Of a stretch of DNA of 64,000 nucleotides, positions 31,728 to 40,572 are shown piece after piece; positions within the stretch are counted from its first letter, which is position 1, and the number at the start of each line of letters is the position of its first letter. Made by a program: the position numbers and the translations under genes. The notes below the pieces were generated by a model. That model ran no database searches, was not told the origin of the DNA, and was given only the letters and a program-made list of their open reading frames with translations. Origin of the DNA: Parahaliea aestuarii (GTDB lineage: Bacteria > Pseudomonadota > Gammaproteobacteria > Pseudomonadales > Halieaceae); contig NZ_VRYZ01000003.1 of the NCBI RefSeq assembly GCF_008064635.1, positions 186,001 through 250,000 on the forward strand. The letters are read 5' to 3'.

Positions 31728-32660
31728 GTGGTTTCCCTCAAGCAGCTCACTTATGCCCTGGCGGTGGAGAAGACGCGGCACTTCAAGAAGGCCTCGGAAC
31801 TCTGTTCGGTTTCCCAGTCCGCGTTGAGCACCGCTATCTCCGAAATGGAAAGCCAGCTGGGGGTGCAGGTATTCGAGCGCGACAACAAGCGGGTGCTGGT
31901 AACACCGGTGGGCCAGCAGATTCTCGACAAGGCGCGGGCCATCAAGCTGGAGCTGGACGACCTCTACCAGCTGAGCCACCAGAGTCATTCGCCCCTGAGT
32001 TACCCGATGTCGGTGGGGGTGATTCCCACTATTGGCCCCTACCTGTTGCCCAAAGTGCTGCCGGCGGTGCGCAGCGAATACCCCGGTTTCCAGATGACCA
32101 TCGATGAAGACCAGTCACGGGTTCTGGTGGAAAAGGTGCGCAACGGTGAGCTGGATACGGCCGTGCTGGCCCTGCCCTATGAAACTGACGGCTTGCACTG
32201 TTTCGAGTTCTGGGAAGAGGATCTCTACCTGGTTACCCACCGCGATGATCTGCTTGCAAGGGAGGATTCAGTCAGGAGCGAGCAGTTGGAAGGTGCGAAC
32301 CTGCTGTTGCTGCGCGATGGCCACTGCCTCAAGGATCATGCCCTCGCCGCGTGTCGCCTGCGTCCTTCGGAGCTGGAGCAGTCCCTCGGCGGCGCCAGTC
32401 TCTACACCCTGATCCAGATGGTGGCGGGTCGCATGGGCTCGACCCTGGTGCCGGCCATGGCCCTCGATCAGCTGCTGGCGGCCAGCAGTGAGCTGGCGGC
32501 AATACCGCTGGCAGAACCCGGGCCCCATCGACGCATCGCGTTTATTACCCGGCTGAACTACGCCGGCGTCAACGACATTGAATTGCTGCGCAGCCTGTTC
32601 CGCCGTGAACTGGAAAAGGCGGCAAGACTGACGCAGAAAAAGAACCATAAAAGGCAGTGA
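31728..32660 (+). CDS. oxyR: Peroxide-sensing LysR-type regulator OxyR
   Basis: 310 residues. The N-terminal helix-turn-helix begins VSLKQLTYALAVEKTRHFKKASELC and continues SVSQSALSTAISEMESQLG. The effector domain carries the redox pair Cys200 and Cys209 in DGHCLKDHALAAC, matching the disulfide switch of E. coli OxyR, so this is a true OxyR rather than a generic LysR protein. The start is GTG 31728, seven bases after a perfect GGAGGT; the upstream ATG 31686 lacks such a site. It is divergent from ahpC-ahpF, its expected target. Confidence 0.95.
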   Translation: MVSLKQLTYALAVEKTRHFKKASELCSVSQSALSTAISEMESQLGVQVFERDNKRVLVTPVGQQILDKARAIKLELDDLYQLSHQSHSPLSYPMSVGVIPTIGPYLLPKVLPAVRSEYPGFQMTIDEDQSRVLVEKVRNGELDTAVLALPYETDGLHCFEFWEEDLYLVTHRDDLLAREDSVRSEQLEGANLLLLRDGHCLKDHALAACRLRPSELEQSLGGASLYTLIQMVAGRMGSTLVPAMALDQLLAASSELAAIPLAEPGPHRRIAFITRLNYAGVNDIELLRSLFRRELEKAARLTQKKNHKRQ

Positions 32661-32778
32661 AGGCAGGCATCGGCAAACCCGGTGTACTGGCAGGTTGTCG
32701 ATGTGAATACCGGCCCGGTCCCGTTGATGCCCGCCCGGGGGGGGGCCTGAGTACGTGCAGTGCTGCTGGTGCGGGTTT

Positions 32779-32807
32779 CAAGGGCGGCAGGCTAACTCCC
32801 GCCCTTG
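32779..32807. terminator. Hairpin between convergent oxyR and the small periplasmic-protein gene
   Basis: CAAGGGCGG (32779-32787) pairs with CCGCCCTTG (32799-32807) around an 11-base loop. It lies in the 156-base gap between convergent genes, which suits a shared terminator, but no T-tract is seen on either side. Confidence 0.4.
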
Positions 32808-32816
32808 GAGTGACCG

Positions 32817-33191
32817 TCAGCCGGGATTGGCGGCTTTGTACTCGCGAATTTCGGTATTGAACTGGCCGGCGACCGATTCCTCCAACGAAACTGCTGCGTT
32901 GTAGGCTTCAACCGCTTCGTTGTAGTTCTTCTGGGTTTCAGCAAGAACGTCTTCCGTCAGGCCGCCCTCTTTCACCCTGGCTTCAGCCGTGGTGAACACT
33001 TCTTCCAGGCACTTCATGTATTCGACGTTGGCCGTCTGGAAAGTCTTCACGGCTTTCTGGCCGGCGAGCATGTCTTCCATGGTTGCACTGGCACCGTTGG
33101 GCAGGGTGGGCGATTCGGGTTTGGTGCATTCCGCGAAGGTGGCGCTGCTGCCAAGGGCCAGCGCGGCGAGTGCAAAACTGAGTCTGTTCAT
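32817..33191 (-). CDS. Small periplasmic protein of unknown function
   Basis: 124 residues with a signal peptide (MNRLSFALAALALGSSATFA, cleaved before EC). The mature part has two cysteines (in AECTKPE and YMKCLEE) that could form a disulfide, and is otherwise mostly helical and acidic, with segments EDMLAGQKAVKTFQTANVEY and EVFTTAEARVKEGG. I do not recognise a family. The second of two adjacent ATGs (33191) is chosen because GAGGAGG lies five bases before it. It follows the SPOR-domain gene on the same strand after 61 bases. Confidence 0.75.
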   Translation of the reverse strand: MNRLSFALAALALGSSATFAECTKPESPTLPNGASATMEDMLAGQKAVKTFQTANVEYMKCLEEVFTTAEARVKEGGLTEDVLAETQKNYNEAVEAYNAAVSLEESVAGQFNTEIREYKAANPG

Positions 33192-33252
33192 CATTGCCTC
33201 CTCAGGCTGAACGGGATGCAAAACAGTAGCAGGCCCGTTCTGCCCTGCCAAG

Positions 33253-34311
33253 TCAGTCTTCACCCACCCACAGTTCCGACAGGTTGTAGCGGGACTGCAG
33301 GGCCGAGGCCACTGACTGGGCCGTGGCCTTGTCCGGCAGGGAGATAATCCGCACCCGGTAGAGGTCGCCCCCCGGTGCCGCCTGAACCACGACCTTGCCG
33401 GCCGCGGGTTGCAGGCGCCTGGCCCAGCTGTCGGCCAGTTCGCGCTGGCGGTAGGAGCCAAAGTTGACGAACCAGTCGCCGCTTGCGCTGCTGGCGGGCG
33501 CCTTTGTCGCCGCAGGCTTGGTTGCGGGCCTGGCTGCGGGTTTGGCCTGGGCTGCTTTCTCTGATGCCTGGCGTGCCGCAGCCTGTTGTACTTCAAGCTG
33601 GCGTTCGAGGCCGGCCACGGTATCGCTCAACTGGCGGTTTTCCAGTCGCAGGCTGTCGAGGCTCGCAGCCAGGGATTCGTTGCGCTCTACCAGGTCGCGC
33701 TGGGTGCTGCGCTCCTGCGACAGCTGGTCGGGGTTTACCGCGACCGCGAGTTCGGCGCGCAGTTCGCGAATTTCTTCGCGCAGTGCGGCCCGCTCCTGCA
33801 GGACGCCGAAACCGCCCACTGCCAGAAGCAACAGGGCGACAACGCCGGCGGCAATCAGTCCCAGCGGCCAGGGGCCGAGCAGGCCGCGCTCGTCGTCGTC
33901 TTCCTCGCCCCGCTCGTCGTCGTCCTCGTAGTCATCCCACTCCTCATCGTCATCATCATCGCGGTCGTCTGCGCGAGAGGGGTAGGATGCACCGTCGTCG
34001 TCATCGTCATCGAACCGGGGGTCGCTGTCGTCATTGTCGAACAGGTCGTCGGGGCTGTCATCGGCGGGGCGGTGGGCGGTGGCACTCATGCCGTCGGCAG
34101 GGTCCGGCCAGGCGACGCCGGCGGCGGGCTCCTCGACATCGTCGAGAATTTCGTCGGGGTCGTAGTTGTCTTCACCGGAACGATAGTCCAGGGCGTATTC
34201 ATCGTCCTCGTCGTCCGGAATCAGGTTATCCAGGGCATCGTCAGCTTCACTGTCACTCTGCGGCCGGCGTGACGGCGAGAATGGATTGCCGTTATCGCTG
34301 TGATTGCTCAT
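33253..34311 (-). CDS. SPOR-domain membrane protein with a very acidic N-terminus
   Basis: 352 residues. The cytoplasmic part (about 1-148) is dominated by Asp and Glu, with several runs of four or five acids (for example DPRFDDDDDDG and DDRDDDDDEEWDDYEDDD). One membrane helix follows (about 155-175), then a coiled coil (about 180-245) and an Ala/Pro/Lys linker. A C-terminal SPOR domain (about 275-350, WFVNFGSYRQRELADSWARRL) would bind denuded peptidoglycan at the division site. The layout recalls FtsN and DedD, but the acidic tail is unusual. ATG 34311 is the first start before the acidic region. Confidence 0.85.
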   Translation of the reverse strand: MSNHSDNGNPFSPSRRPQSDSEADDALDNLIPDDEDDEYALDYRSGEDNYDPDEILDDVEEPAAGVAWPDPADGMSATAHRPADDSPDDLFDNDDSDPRFDDDDDDGASYPSRADDRDDDDDEEWDDYEDDDERGEEDDDERGLLGPWPLGLIAAGVVALLLLAVGGFGVLQERAALREEIRELRAELAVAVNPDQLSQERSTQRDLVERNESLAASLDSLRLENRQLSDTVAGLERQLEVQQAAARQASEKAAQAKPAARPATKPAATKAPASSASGDWFVNFGSYRQRELADSWARRLQPAAGKVVVQAAPGGDLYRVRIISLPDKATAQSVASALQSRYNLSELWVGED

Positions 34312-34379
34312 GGCCTGCGCCCTGTTTGCCCCGGTAATGTCGGCGATACTAACAGAGCTGCCGCAGGGGGTCAGCCGAT

Positions 34380-35240
34380 TCAGTCGTCGCTGCGCAGCGA
34401 CTGCAGACCGCGATTGAGTTTGTGCAGATGACGGTTGACCTCGTCGCCCTTCATTTTCGATACCCCGGCGGCGAGGATGTCGATCACCGCGAGATGGGCG
34501 ATGCGTGAGGGCAGGGGGGTGTAGCTCTCCTCGTCGGGCGAGGCGACATCGATGGGAATGGCGATGGTGGCACGCGCCAGCACCGGGGTGTGGGAGGGGG
34601 CGAGGGCAATAAGCACCGCGCCGGCCTCGCGCACGTAGTCCATTGCCTCTAGCAGGGCCGTGCTGCGCCCGGACTGGGAAATCGCCACCACGACATCGTC
34701 CGCTGTCAGCGACATGGCAGACATGGCCTGGATATGGGGGTCGGAGAGCGCGGCGCTGGCAATCTGCAGGCGGAAGAATTTGTGCTGGGCGTCGATGGCC
34801 ACCGGGCTGGAGGCACCAAAGCCGTAGAATTCCACCCGGCGGGCATTGCACAGGGCGTCCACGGCCACCTCAATGGCATCCGGGTCGAGGGTGTCGCGCA
34901 CCTGGGCCAGGGTTTCCATGGTGGCGTCGAAGACCTTGTAGGTGTAATCCCGGGCGGTATCCAGCTCGCTGAGCACAAAGGGTTCCTGGCTGGTGTTCTG
35001 GGCCAGGGACTGGGCCAGGGCGAGCTTGAAACTCTGGAAGCCCTGGCAGCCGATGGCGCGACAGAAGCGCACCACGGTAGGCTCCGATACGTCGGCCGCT
35101 GCCGCCAGGTCGACGATGCGCATGTGTATCACCCGCTCCGGCTGCGCCAGCACCAGCTCCGCCACCTTGCGCTCGGAGCGGCGCAGGGTCGGGAGTGCGG
35201 ATTCGATATCCCTGATGTTGGCTCTGCCGTTAGTGGCCAC
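34380..35240 (-). CDS. hexR: HexR-type transcriptional regulator (RpiR family)
   Basis: 286 residues. An N-terminal HTH_6 domain (about 1-77, with IVDLAAAADVSEPTVVRFCRAIGCQGFQSFKLALAQ) and a SIS phosphosugar-binding domain (about 125-255, with GFGASSPVAIDAQHKFFRL and VVAISQSGRSTALLEAM) give the HexR layout. HexR senses 2-keto-3-deoxy-6-phosphogluconate and controls central carbon genes. The start is GTG 35240. Its neighbours here are a SPOR gene and divergent uvrD, not the zwf or edd genes seen elsewhere, so the symbol rests on sequence alone. Confidence 0.82.
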   Translation of the reverse strand: MATNGRANIRDIESALPTLRRSERKVAELVLAQPERVIHMRIVDLAAAADVSEPTVVRFCRAIGCQGFQSFKLALAQSLAQNTSQEPFVLSELDTARDYTYKVFDATMETLAQVRDTLDPDAIEVAVDALCNARRVEFYGFGASSPVAIDAQHKFFRLQIASAALSDPHIQAMSAMSLTADDVVVAISQSGRSTALLEAMDYVREAGAVLIALAPSHTPVLARATIAIPIDVASPDEESYTPLPSRIAHLAVIDILAAGVSKMKGDEVNRHLHKLNRGLQSLRSDD

Positions 35241-35379
35241 GTGGTCGCTTGTCCCGCAGTAGAATTGTTGGCGTACAGGTGCGCTCAGTATACAGGTGTC
35301 GGACTGCGCGGGCGCGATGCGGGGTGATTTACATCTCGCCGGCCTATGGCTGGCGCGGCGGAGCGAGTAAAATGCGCCG

Positions 35380-37530
35380 ATGGATGTATCTGATATTCTC
35401 TCCCCCCTGAACCCCGCCCAGCGCGAGGCGGTGGCCGCCGAAAGTGACAACCTGCTGGTGCTGGCCGGTGCCGGCAGCGGCAAGACCCGCGTGCTGGTGC
35501 ACCGCATCGCCTGGCTGATCCGCGCCCTGGGCCTGTCGCCCCAGGCCATTCTGGCGGTGACCTTTACCAACAAGGCCGCCAAGGAGATGCGCGGGCGCAT
35601 CGAGGAAATGATGCAGATTTCCACCCGCGGCATGTGGGTGGGTACCTTTCACGGCCTGGCCCACCGCCTGCTCAAGGCCCACTGGAAGGACGCCGGCCTG
35701 CCACAGAACTTCCAGATTCTCGATGCCGATGACCAGCTGCGGCTGGTGAAGCGGGTGTGCCGCGAGCTCGACCTGGACGAATCCCGCTGGCCGCCGAAAC
35801 AGGCGATGTGGTACATCAACGGCCAGAAGGACGAGGGCCTGCGGGCCGCCCATATCGACGTGCCCCACGGCGATCTCTACGGCCAGATGATGCTGCGCAT
35901 CTATCGCGCCTATGAACAGGCCTGTGAACGCGCCGGCCTGGTGGATTTTGCCGAGCTGCTGCTGCGCGCCCACGAGCTGTGGCTGAAGGCGCCGGCGGTG
36001 CTGGCCCACTACCAGGGTCGCTTCCGCCAGATCCTGGTGGATGAGTTCCAGGACACCAATACCATCCAGTACGCCTGGCTGCGGGTGCTCGCCGGCAAGA
36101 CCATTCCGGTGGTGGCGGTGGGCGACGACGACCAGTCCATCTACGGCTGGCGCGGTGCCAAAATCGAAAATATCCAGCGCTTCTCCGATGATTTCTCCGG
36201 TTGCCAGACGGTGCGGCTGGAACAGAATTACCGCTCTACCCAGACCATCCTGCAGGCCGCCAACGGGGTCATCGCCCACAACTTCGGCCGTCTCGGCAAG
36301 GAGCTGTGGAGTGCCGGCGAGTCCGGCGAACCCATCACCCTCTACGCCGGCTTCAACGAGCAGGACGAAGCGCGCTTCATTGTTGAACAGGCCCAGTCCT
36401 GGATTGACGACGGCAACGCCCGCAGTTCAGTGGCGGTGCTGTACCGCTCCAACGCCCAGTCCCGGGTGCTGGAAGAGGCGCTGATCCGCGCCGGTCTTCC
36501 CTACCGCATTCACGGCGGCCAGCGCTTCTATGAGCGCATGGAAATCCGCAACGCCCTGGCCTACCTGCGCCTGATCCAGAATCGCGGCGACGATGCGGCA
36601 GTGGAACGGGTGATCAATACGCCGCCCCGGGGCATCGGCAGCAAAACCCTGGAAACCGTGCGCGAAGTCGCGCGCAACCGGGAAGTCGCCCTGTGGCAGG
36701 CGATCCGCATGGCCATTGCCGAGAAGTTGTTGCCGGCCCGCGCGCTGTCGGCGCTGGAGGGCTTCATTGTACTGGTGGACGAGATGGACGGCGGCAGCGA
36801 TGACATGCTGCTGGAAGAACTGGTGGAGCACGTGGAGCATGCCTCTGGCCTGCTGGATTTTCACCAGAAGGAGAAGGGAGAAAAAGGCCAGGCGCGGGTG
36901 GAAAACCTGGAGGAACTGGTCAGTGCCGCACGCCAGTTCGAACCCGAGGGCGAGGAGCTGTCGCCCCTGCAGCAGTTCCTCGATAACGCGGCGCTGGATG
37001 CCGGTGAGGCCCAGGCCGACGCCCACGAGGACAGCGTGCAGCTGATGACCCTGCACTCCGCCAAGGGGCTGGAGTTTCCGCTGGTATTCCTGGCAGGCAT
37101 GGAGGAGAACCTTTTTCCCCATCGCATGTCGCTGGAGGAACCCGGCCGCCTGGAGGAAGAGCGGCGTCTCTGCTACGTGGGTATTACCCGCGCCATGGCG
37201 CGGCTTTACATCACCTATGCGGAAACCCGGCGTATTCACGGCAGCGAATCCTACAACAGTCCGTCGCGCTTTATCCGCGAGATTCCGGTGGATCTGCTGC
37301 AGGAAGTGCGCCTGAACAACACCATTGCCGCGCCGGTGAGCTCACTTACCCAGGCTGCAGTACCCGATACCGGCCTCAGCCTGGGGCAGCGCGTGTTCCA
37401 CCAGATCTTCGGTGAAGGGATCGTGTTAAACTTCGAGGGCCGCGGCAACAATGCCCGGGTGGAAGTTCACTTCGATGCCGAGGGCAGCAAGTGGCTGGTG
37501 GTGCAGTACGCCAACCTGCAGGTGCTTTGA
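35380..37530 (+). CDS. uvrD: DNA helicase II UvrD
   Basis: 3'-5' superfamily 1A helicase of nucleotide-excision and mismatch repair. The 716 residues carry Walker A GAGSGKT (Lys35), motif Ia AVTFTNKAAKEM, the DEFQDTN Walker B box, the GDDDQSIYGWRGA motif, LEQNYRST and the C-terminal VQLMTLHSAKGLEFP and YVGITRAM boxes. The C-terminal tail resembles the RNA-polymerase-binding Tudor region of UvrD, which separates it from Rep and PcrA. It is divergent from the hexR-type gene. Confidence 0.96.
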   Translation: MDVSDILSPLNPAQREAVAAESDNLLVLAGAGSGKTRVLVHRIAWLIRALGLSPQAILAVTFTNKAAKEMRGRIEEMMQISTRGMWVGTFHGLAHRLLKAHWKDAGLPQNFQILDADDQLRLVKRVCRELDLDESRWPPKQAMWYINGQKDEGLRAAHIDVPHGDLYGQMMLRIYRAYEQACERAGLVDFAELLLRAHELWLKAPAVLAHYQGRFRQILVDEFQDTNTIQYAWLRVLAGKTIPVVAVGDDDQSIYGWRGAKIENIQRFSDDFSGCQTVRLEQNYRSTQTILQAANGVIAHNFGRLGKELWSAGESGEPITLYAGFNEQDEARFIVEQAQSWIDDGNARSSVAVLYRSNAQSRVLEEALIRAGLPYRIHGGQRFYERMEIRNALAYLRLIQNRGDDAAVERVINTPPRGIGSKTLETVREVARNREVALWQAIRMAIAEKLLPARALSALEGFIVLVDEMDGGSDDMLLEELVEHVEHASGLLDFHQKEKGEKGQARVENLEELVSAARQFEPEGEELSPLQQFLDNAALDAGEAQADAHEDSVQLMTLHSAKGLEFPLVFLAGMEENLFPHRMSLEEPGRLEEERRLCYVGITRAMARLYITYAETRRIHGSESYNSPSRFIREIPVDLLQEVRLNNTIAAPVSSLTQAAVPDTGLSLGQRVFHQIFGEGIVLNFEGRGNNARVEVHFDAEGSKWLVVQYANLQVL

Positions 37531-37615
37531 ATAACGGCGCTTTCAACCCGAATGGGTGATAACGCGATGCTGTTGCAGCGCTGATAATAACAACCGTTTG
37601 TAAATTTGAGTCTCG

Positions 37616-38794
37616 ATGTCTGACAGTCAACGCAACGCGCAACGGAACTACGCCCCCCTCGTTATCCTGTTGCTGGTGGCCGCCCTGGTCCTGGTGATCG
37701 GCCTGTGGGCCACAGGCGCCGGGCGCGAGGCGCGCAGTGCCGGCCCGGGAACCGGAGCCATCGCCGGTGAACAGGCTGGTTATCACTGGAAGATCGTCAC
37801 CACCTGGCCCAAGAACCTGCCCGGTCTCGGCACTGCGCCGGAGAACTTCGCCCGCATGTTGGGGGAGATGAGCGGCGGGCGCCTGACAGCTCGAGTCTAC
37901 GGCGCCGGCGAAATTGTGCCGGCCTTCGAGGTGTTTGACGCGGTGTCGCAGGGTGTGGCGGATGCCGGTCACGGCGCCGCCTACTACTGGAAGGGCAAGA
38001 TTCCCTCCTCGGTCTTCTTTACCGCCGTGCCCTTCGGCATGACAGCCCAGGAAATGAACGCCTGGCTGTACTATGGGGGTGGCATGGAGCTGTGGCGGGA
38101 GGTGTACGCCGGCGCCAACATCGAGCCCTATGCCGGCGGCAGCACCGGGGTGCAGATGGCGGGCTGGTTCAACCGCGAATTGAACAGCGTGGCGGATCTC
38201 AAGGGCCTGAAGATGCGCATCCCCGGGCTCGCCGGCGACGTCTTCACCCGCGCCGGCGGCACCTCGGTGCGTATCCCCGGCGGGGAAATCTACACCTCCC
38301 TGCAAACCGGCGTAATCGATGCCGCCGAGTGGGTTGGCCCCTACAACGACCTCGCCCTGGGCCTGCACGAGGTGGCGAAATACTACTATTACCCCGGCTG
38401 GCATGAGCCCGGCGCCATGCTGGAATTTATCGTCAACAAGGATTCGCTGGCGGCTTTGCCCGAGGACCTCCGGGCGATTGTGAAAACCGCTGCGCGGGCC
38501 GCCAACCAGGAAATGCTGGACGAATTCACCGCACGCAATAACACCGCTCTCAGAGATCTGGTGGAGAACCACGGTGTGCAGTTGCGGCGCCTGCCGGACG
38601 ATGTGTTGAAAGCGCTGTTTGACGCCAGTGAGGAAGTGCTGGCGGAGCTGGTGGCGGCAGACCCGCTGGCCGCCCGGGTCAACGCCTCGTTCCAGGATTT
38701 TTACGGCAAGGTGCGGGCCTACCACCATATTTCCGAGCAGGCCTTTATCAATGCCCGCGACGTGGTACTGCCGCCGGAGCGGAAAGATCCCTGA
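37616..38794 (+). CDS. dctP: TRAP transporter solute receptor, TakP-type (2-oxo acid binding)
   Basis: 392 residues. An N-terminal hydrophobic segment (about 12-34) is a long signal peptide or an anchor. The rest follows the TakP branch of TRAP receptors closely: WKIVTTWPKNLPGLGTAPE, AGHGAAYYWKGK, FGMTAQEMNAWLYYGGG, STGVQMAGWF, GLKMRIPGLAGDV, GEIYTSLQTGVIDAAEWVGP and YYYPGWHEPG. TakP binds pyruvate and other 2-oxo acids with Na+, so such acids are the likely substrate. Its membrane partners are probably dctQ and dctM at 39208-41084, which point towards it from the other side of yciA. Confidence 0.88.
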   Translation: MSDSQRNAQRNYAPLVILLLVAALVLVIGLWATGAGREARSAGPGTGAIAGEQAGYHWKIVTTWPKNLPGLGTAPENFARMLGEMSGGRLTARVYGAGEIVPAFEVFDAVSQGVADAGHGAAYYWKGKIPSSVFFTAVPFGMTAQEMNAWLYYGGGMELWREVYAGANIEPYAGGSTGVQMAGWFNRELNSVADLKGLKMRIPGLAGDVFTRAGGTSVRIPGGEIYTSLQTGVIDAAEWVGPYNDLALGLHEVAKYYYYPGWHEPGAMLEFIVNKDSLAALPEDLRAIVKTAARAANQEMLDEFTARNNTALRDLVENHGVQLRRLPDDVLKALFDASEEVLAELVAADPLAARVNASFQDFYGKVRAYHHISEQAFINARDVVLPPERKDP

Positions 38795-39187
38795 TCAGGG
38801 ATTGATCGCGCGGGTGCGCCCCTTTTCGTCGATAGCGACGAATACGAACTCCCCTTCGGTCACCTTCAGCGGATCGCCATCGTGCTTGGAGTTGATCCAC
38901 ACCTCCACCACGATACGGATGGAGCTGCGGCCGATTTCCAGCACATCGCAGTAGCAGGTGACCACCGCGCCCACATGTACCGGGGTGAGGAAGGCCATGC
39001 CGTCGATGGCTACTGTGGCCACCCTGCCTCCGGCCACTTCGGTCGCGGTGATGGAACCCGCGATATCCATCTGCGACAGTAGCCAACCGCCAAAAATGTC
39101 CCCGTTGGCATTGGTGTCCTTGGGCATGGCGATGGTTTGCAGGGCCAATTCACCCTGGGGAATGGGGGCGGAATCTATGTCACTCAT
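38795..39187 (-). CDS. yciA: Acyl-CoA thioesterase YciA
   Basis: Hotdog-fold thioesterase that hydrolyses acyl-CoA esters, 130 residues. The catalytic region is PKDTNANGDIFGGWLLSQMD (residues about 22-41), with the helix start and aspartate typical of YciA. GMAFLTPVHVGAVVTCY follows. Its stop directly abuts the stop of the TRAP receptor gene on the other strand (38794/38795), and it lies 20 bases upstream of... no shared start with dctM, whose end is at 39208; it is read after dctM on the minus strand. Confidence 0.92.
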   Translation of the reverse strand: MSDIDSAPIPQGELALQTIAMPKDTNANGDIFGGWLLSQMDIAGSITATEVAGGRVATVAIDGMAFLTPVHVGAVVTCYCDVLEIGRSSIRIVVEVWINSKHDGDPLKVTEGEFVFVAIDEKGRTRAINP

Positions 39188-39207
39188 GGCAATCGCATCG
39201 GGTCAGG

Positions 39208-40572
39208 TTATCGGGCCAGCTGCGCCGGCAGCCAGGTTGCCAGTGCCGGCCACATCCACAGGGCCACCAACACCGACAGCTGGATGATTATAAAAGGAAT
39301 GACGCCCCGGTAGATAGCGCCGGTGGCCAGTGAATCCGGCGCGACCCCGCGCAGATAGAACAGGGCGAAGCCGAAAGGCGGGGTCAGGAAGGAAGTCTGC
39401 AGGTTGATGGCGATCATGATGCCGAGCCAGATCGGGTCCAGCCCCATGGCCAGCAGGATGGGGCCGACAATGGGCACCACGACGAAGGTAATCTCGATAA
39501 AATCGAGAATAAAGCCCAGCAGGAAGATGATCAGCATGACCACCAGCGTTGCGCCAAGGACACCGCCAGGTAGCTGTTCGAAGAAGTGGTGAATCAGTTC
39601 CTCGCCGCCGAAACCGCGGAAAACCAGTGAAAACAGTGCCGCTCCGATCAGGATCATGAATACCATGCAAGTGACTTCCATGGTGTCGCGGGATACCTCC
39701 CGCAGGCGCGAAAAGTCCATCTGCCCCTTGGCAAGGGCCAGCAACAGGGCGCCGACAGCACCCACGCCAGCGGCTTCGGTGGGGGTGGCGGCGCCGACCA
39801 GGATCGAACCCAGTACCACCGCGATCAGCAGCAGCGGGGGCACCAGTCCCTTGAGCAGTTCTGACGCGGGTACCGGCTCCTGTTCCGCCGGCGGTGCCTG
39901 TTCTGGCTTCAGCCAGGCAACCACCAGCACATAGACCATGTACAAAGCCACCAGCAGCAGGCCCGGCAACAGGGCGCCAATGAACAGATCGCCCACCGAA
40001 ACGGTCTTCGGGTTGAAGATGTTCATCGATAACTGGGCCTGCTGGTAGGCGCTGGACAGCACATCTCCCAACAATACCAGGGCAATGGAGGGCGGAATGA
40101 TCTGCCCCAGGGTGCCGGTGGCGCAGATGGTGCCGGCCGCCAGCGACGGTTTATAGCCGCCCTGCAGCATGCTTGGCAGGGATAGCAGGCCCATGGTCAC
40201 TACAGTGGCGCCGACGATGCCGGTGCTGGCTGCCAGCAGCGTGCCCACCAGAATCACCGAGATGCCGAGCCCGCCGCGCAGGCGGCCGAACACCCGCGCC
40301 ATGCTCGCCAGCAGTTCTTCAGCCACACGGGATTTTTCCAGGATGACTCCCATCAGGATAAACAGCGGCACCGCGATCAGGGTGGCATTGTTGACGGTGC
40401 CGAACAGGCGCCCCGGCAGGGCAGAGAGAAAACTGGCGTCGAATACGCCGGCGATAATGCCCCCGGCGGCGAAGGCCAGGGCAGTGCCAGCCAGGGTGAA
40501 GGCCACCGGGTAGCCCAGCATCAGCGTCAGGCACACCGCGGCAAACATCAGCAGGGCGATATAGCCACTCAC
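39208..40572 (-). CDS. dctM: TRAP transporter large membrane subunit DctM
   Basis: 454 residues, about 12 membrane helices; the ion-coupled transport subunit of the TRAP system. Family segments include LGYPVAFTLAGTALAF, the VPLFILMGVILEKSRVAEELL region, GTICATGTLGQIIPPSIALV and TPPFGFALFYLRGVAP. GTG 40572 is chosen because it directly overlaps the dctQ stop; an internal ATG (MFAAVCL) eight codons later is possible. It belongs with dctQ and, by function, with the receptor at 37616. Confidence 0.93.
   Translation of the reverse strand: MSGYIALLMFAAVCLTLMLGYPVAFTLAGTALAFAAGGIIAGVFDASFLSALPGRLFGTVNNATLIAVPLFILMGVILEKSRVAEELLASMARVFGRLRGGLGISVILVGTLLAASTGIVGATVVTMGLLSLPSMLQGGYKPSLAAGTICATGTLGQIIPPSIALVLLGDVLSSAYQQAQLSMNIFNPKTVSVGDLFIGALLPGLLLVALYMVYVLVVAWLKPEQAPPAEQEPVPASELLKGLVPPLLLIAVVLGSILVGAATPTEAAGVGAVGALLLALAKGQMDFSRLREVSRDTMEVTCMVFMILIGAALFSLVFRGFGGEELIHHFFEQLPGGVLGATLVVMLIIFLLGFILDFIEITFVVVPIVGPILLAMGLDPIWLGIMIAINLQTSFLTPPFGFALFYLRGVAPDSLATGAIYRGVIPFIIIQLSVLVALWMWPALATWLPAQLAR

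Noticed and set aside
33880-34070. GTC/GTCATC-rich runs taken at first for a CRISPR or tandem repeat array
   Set aside because: They encode the acidic Asp/Glu runs of the SPOR protein in frame; there are no spacers of constant length.
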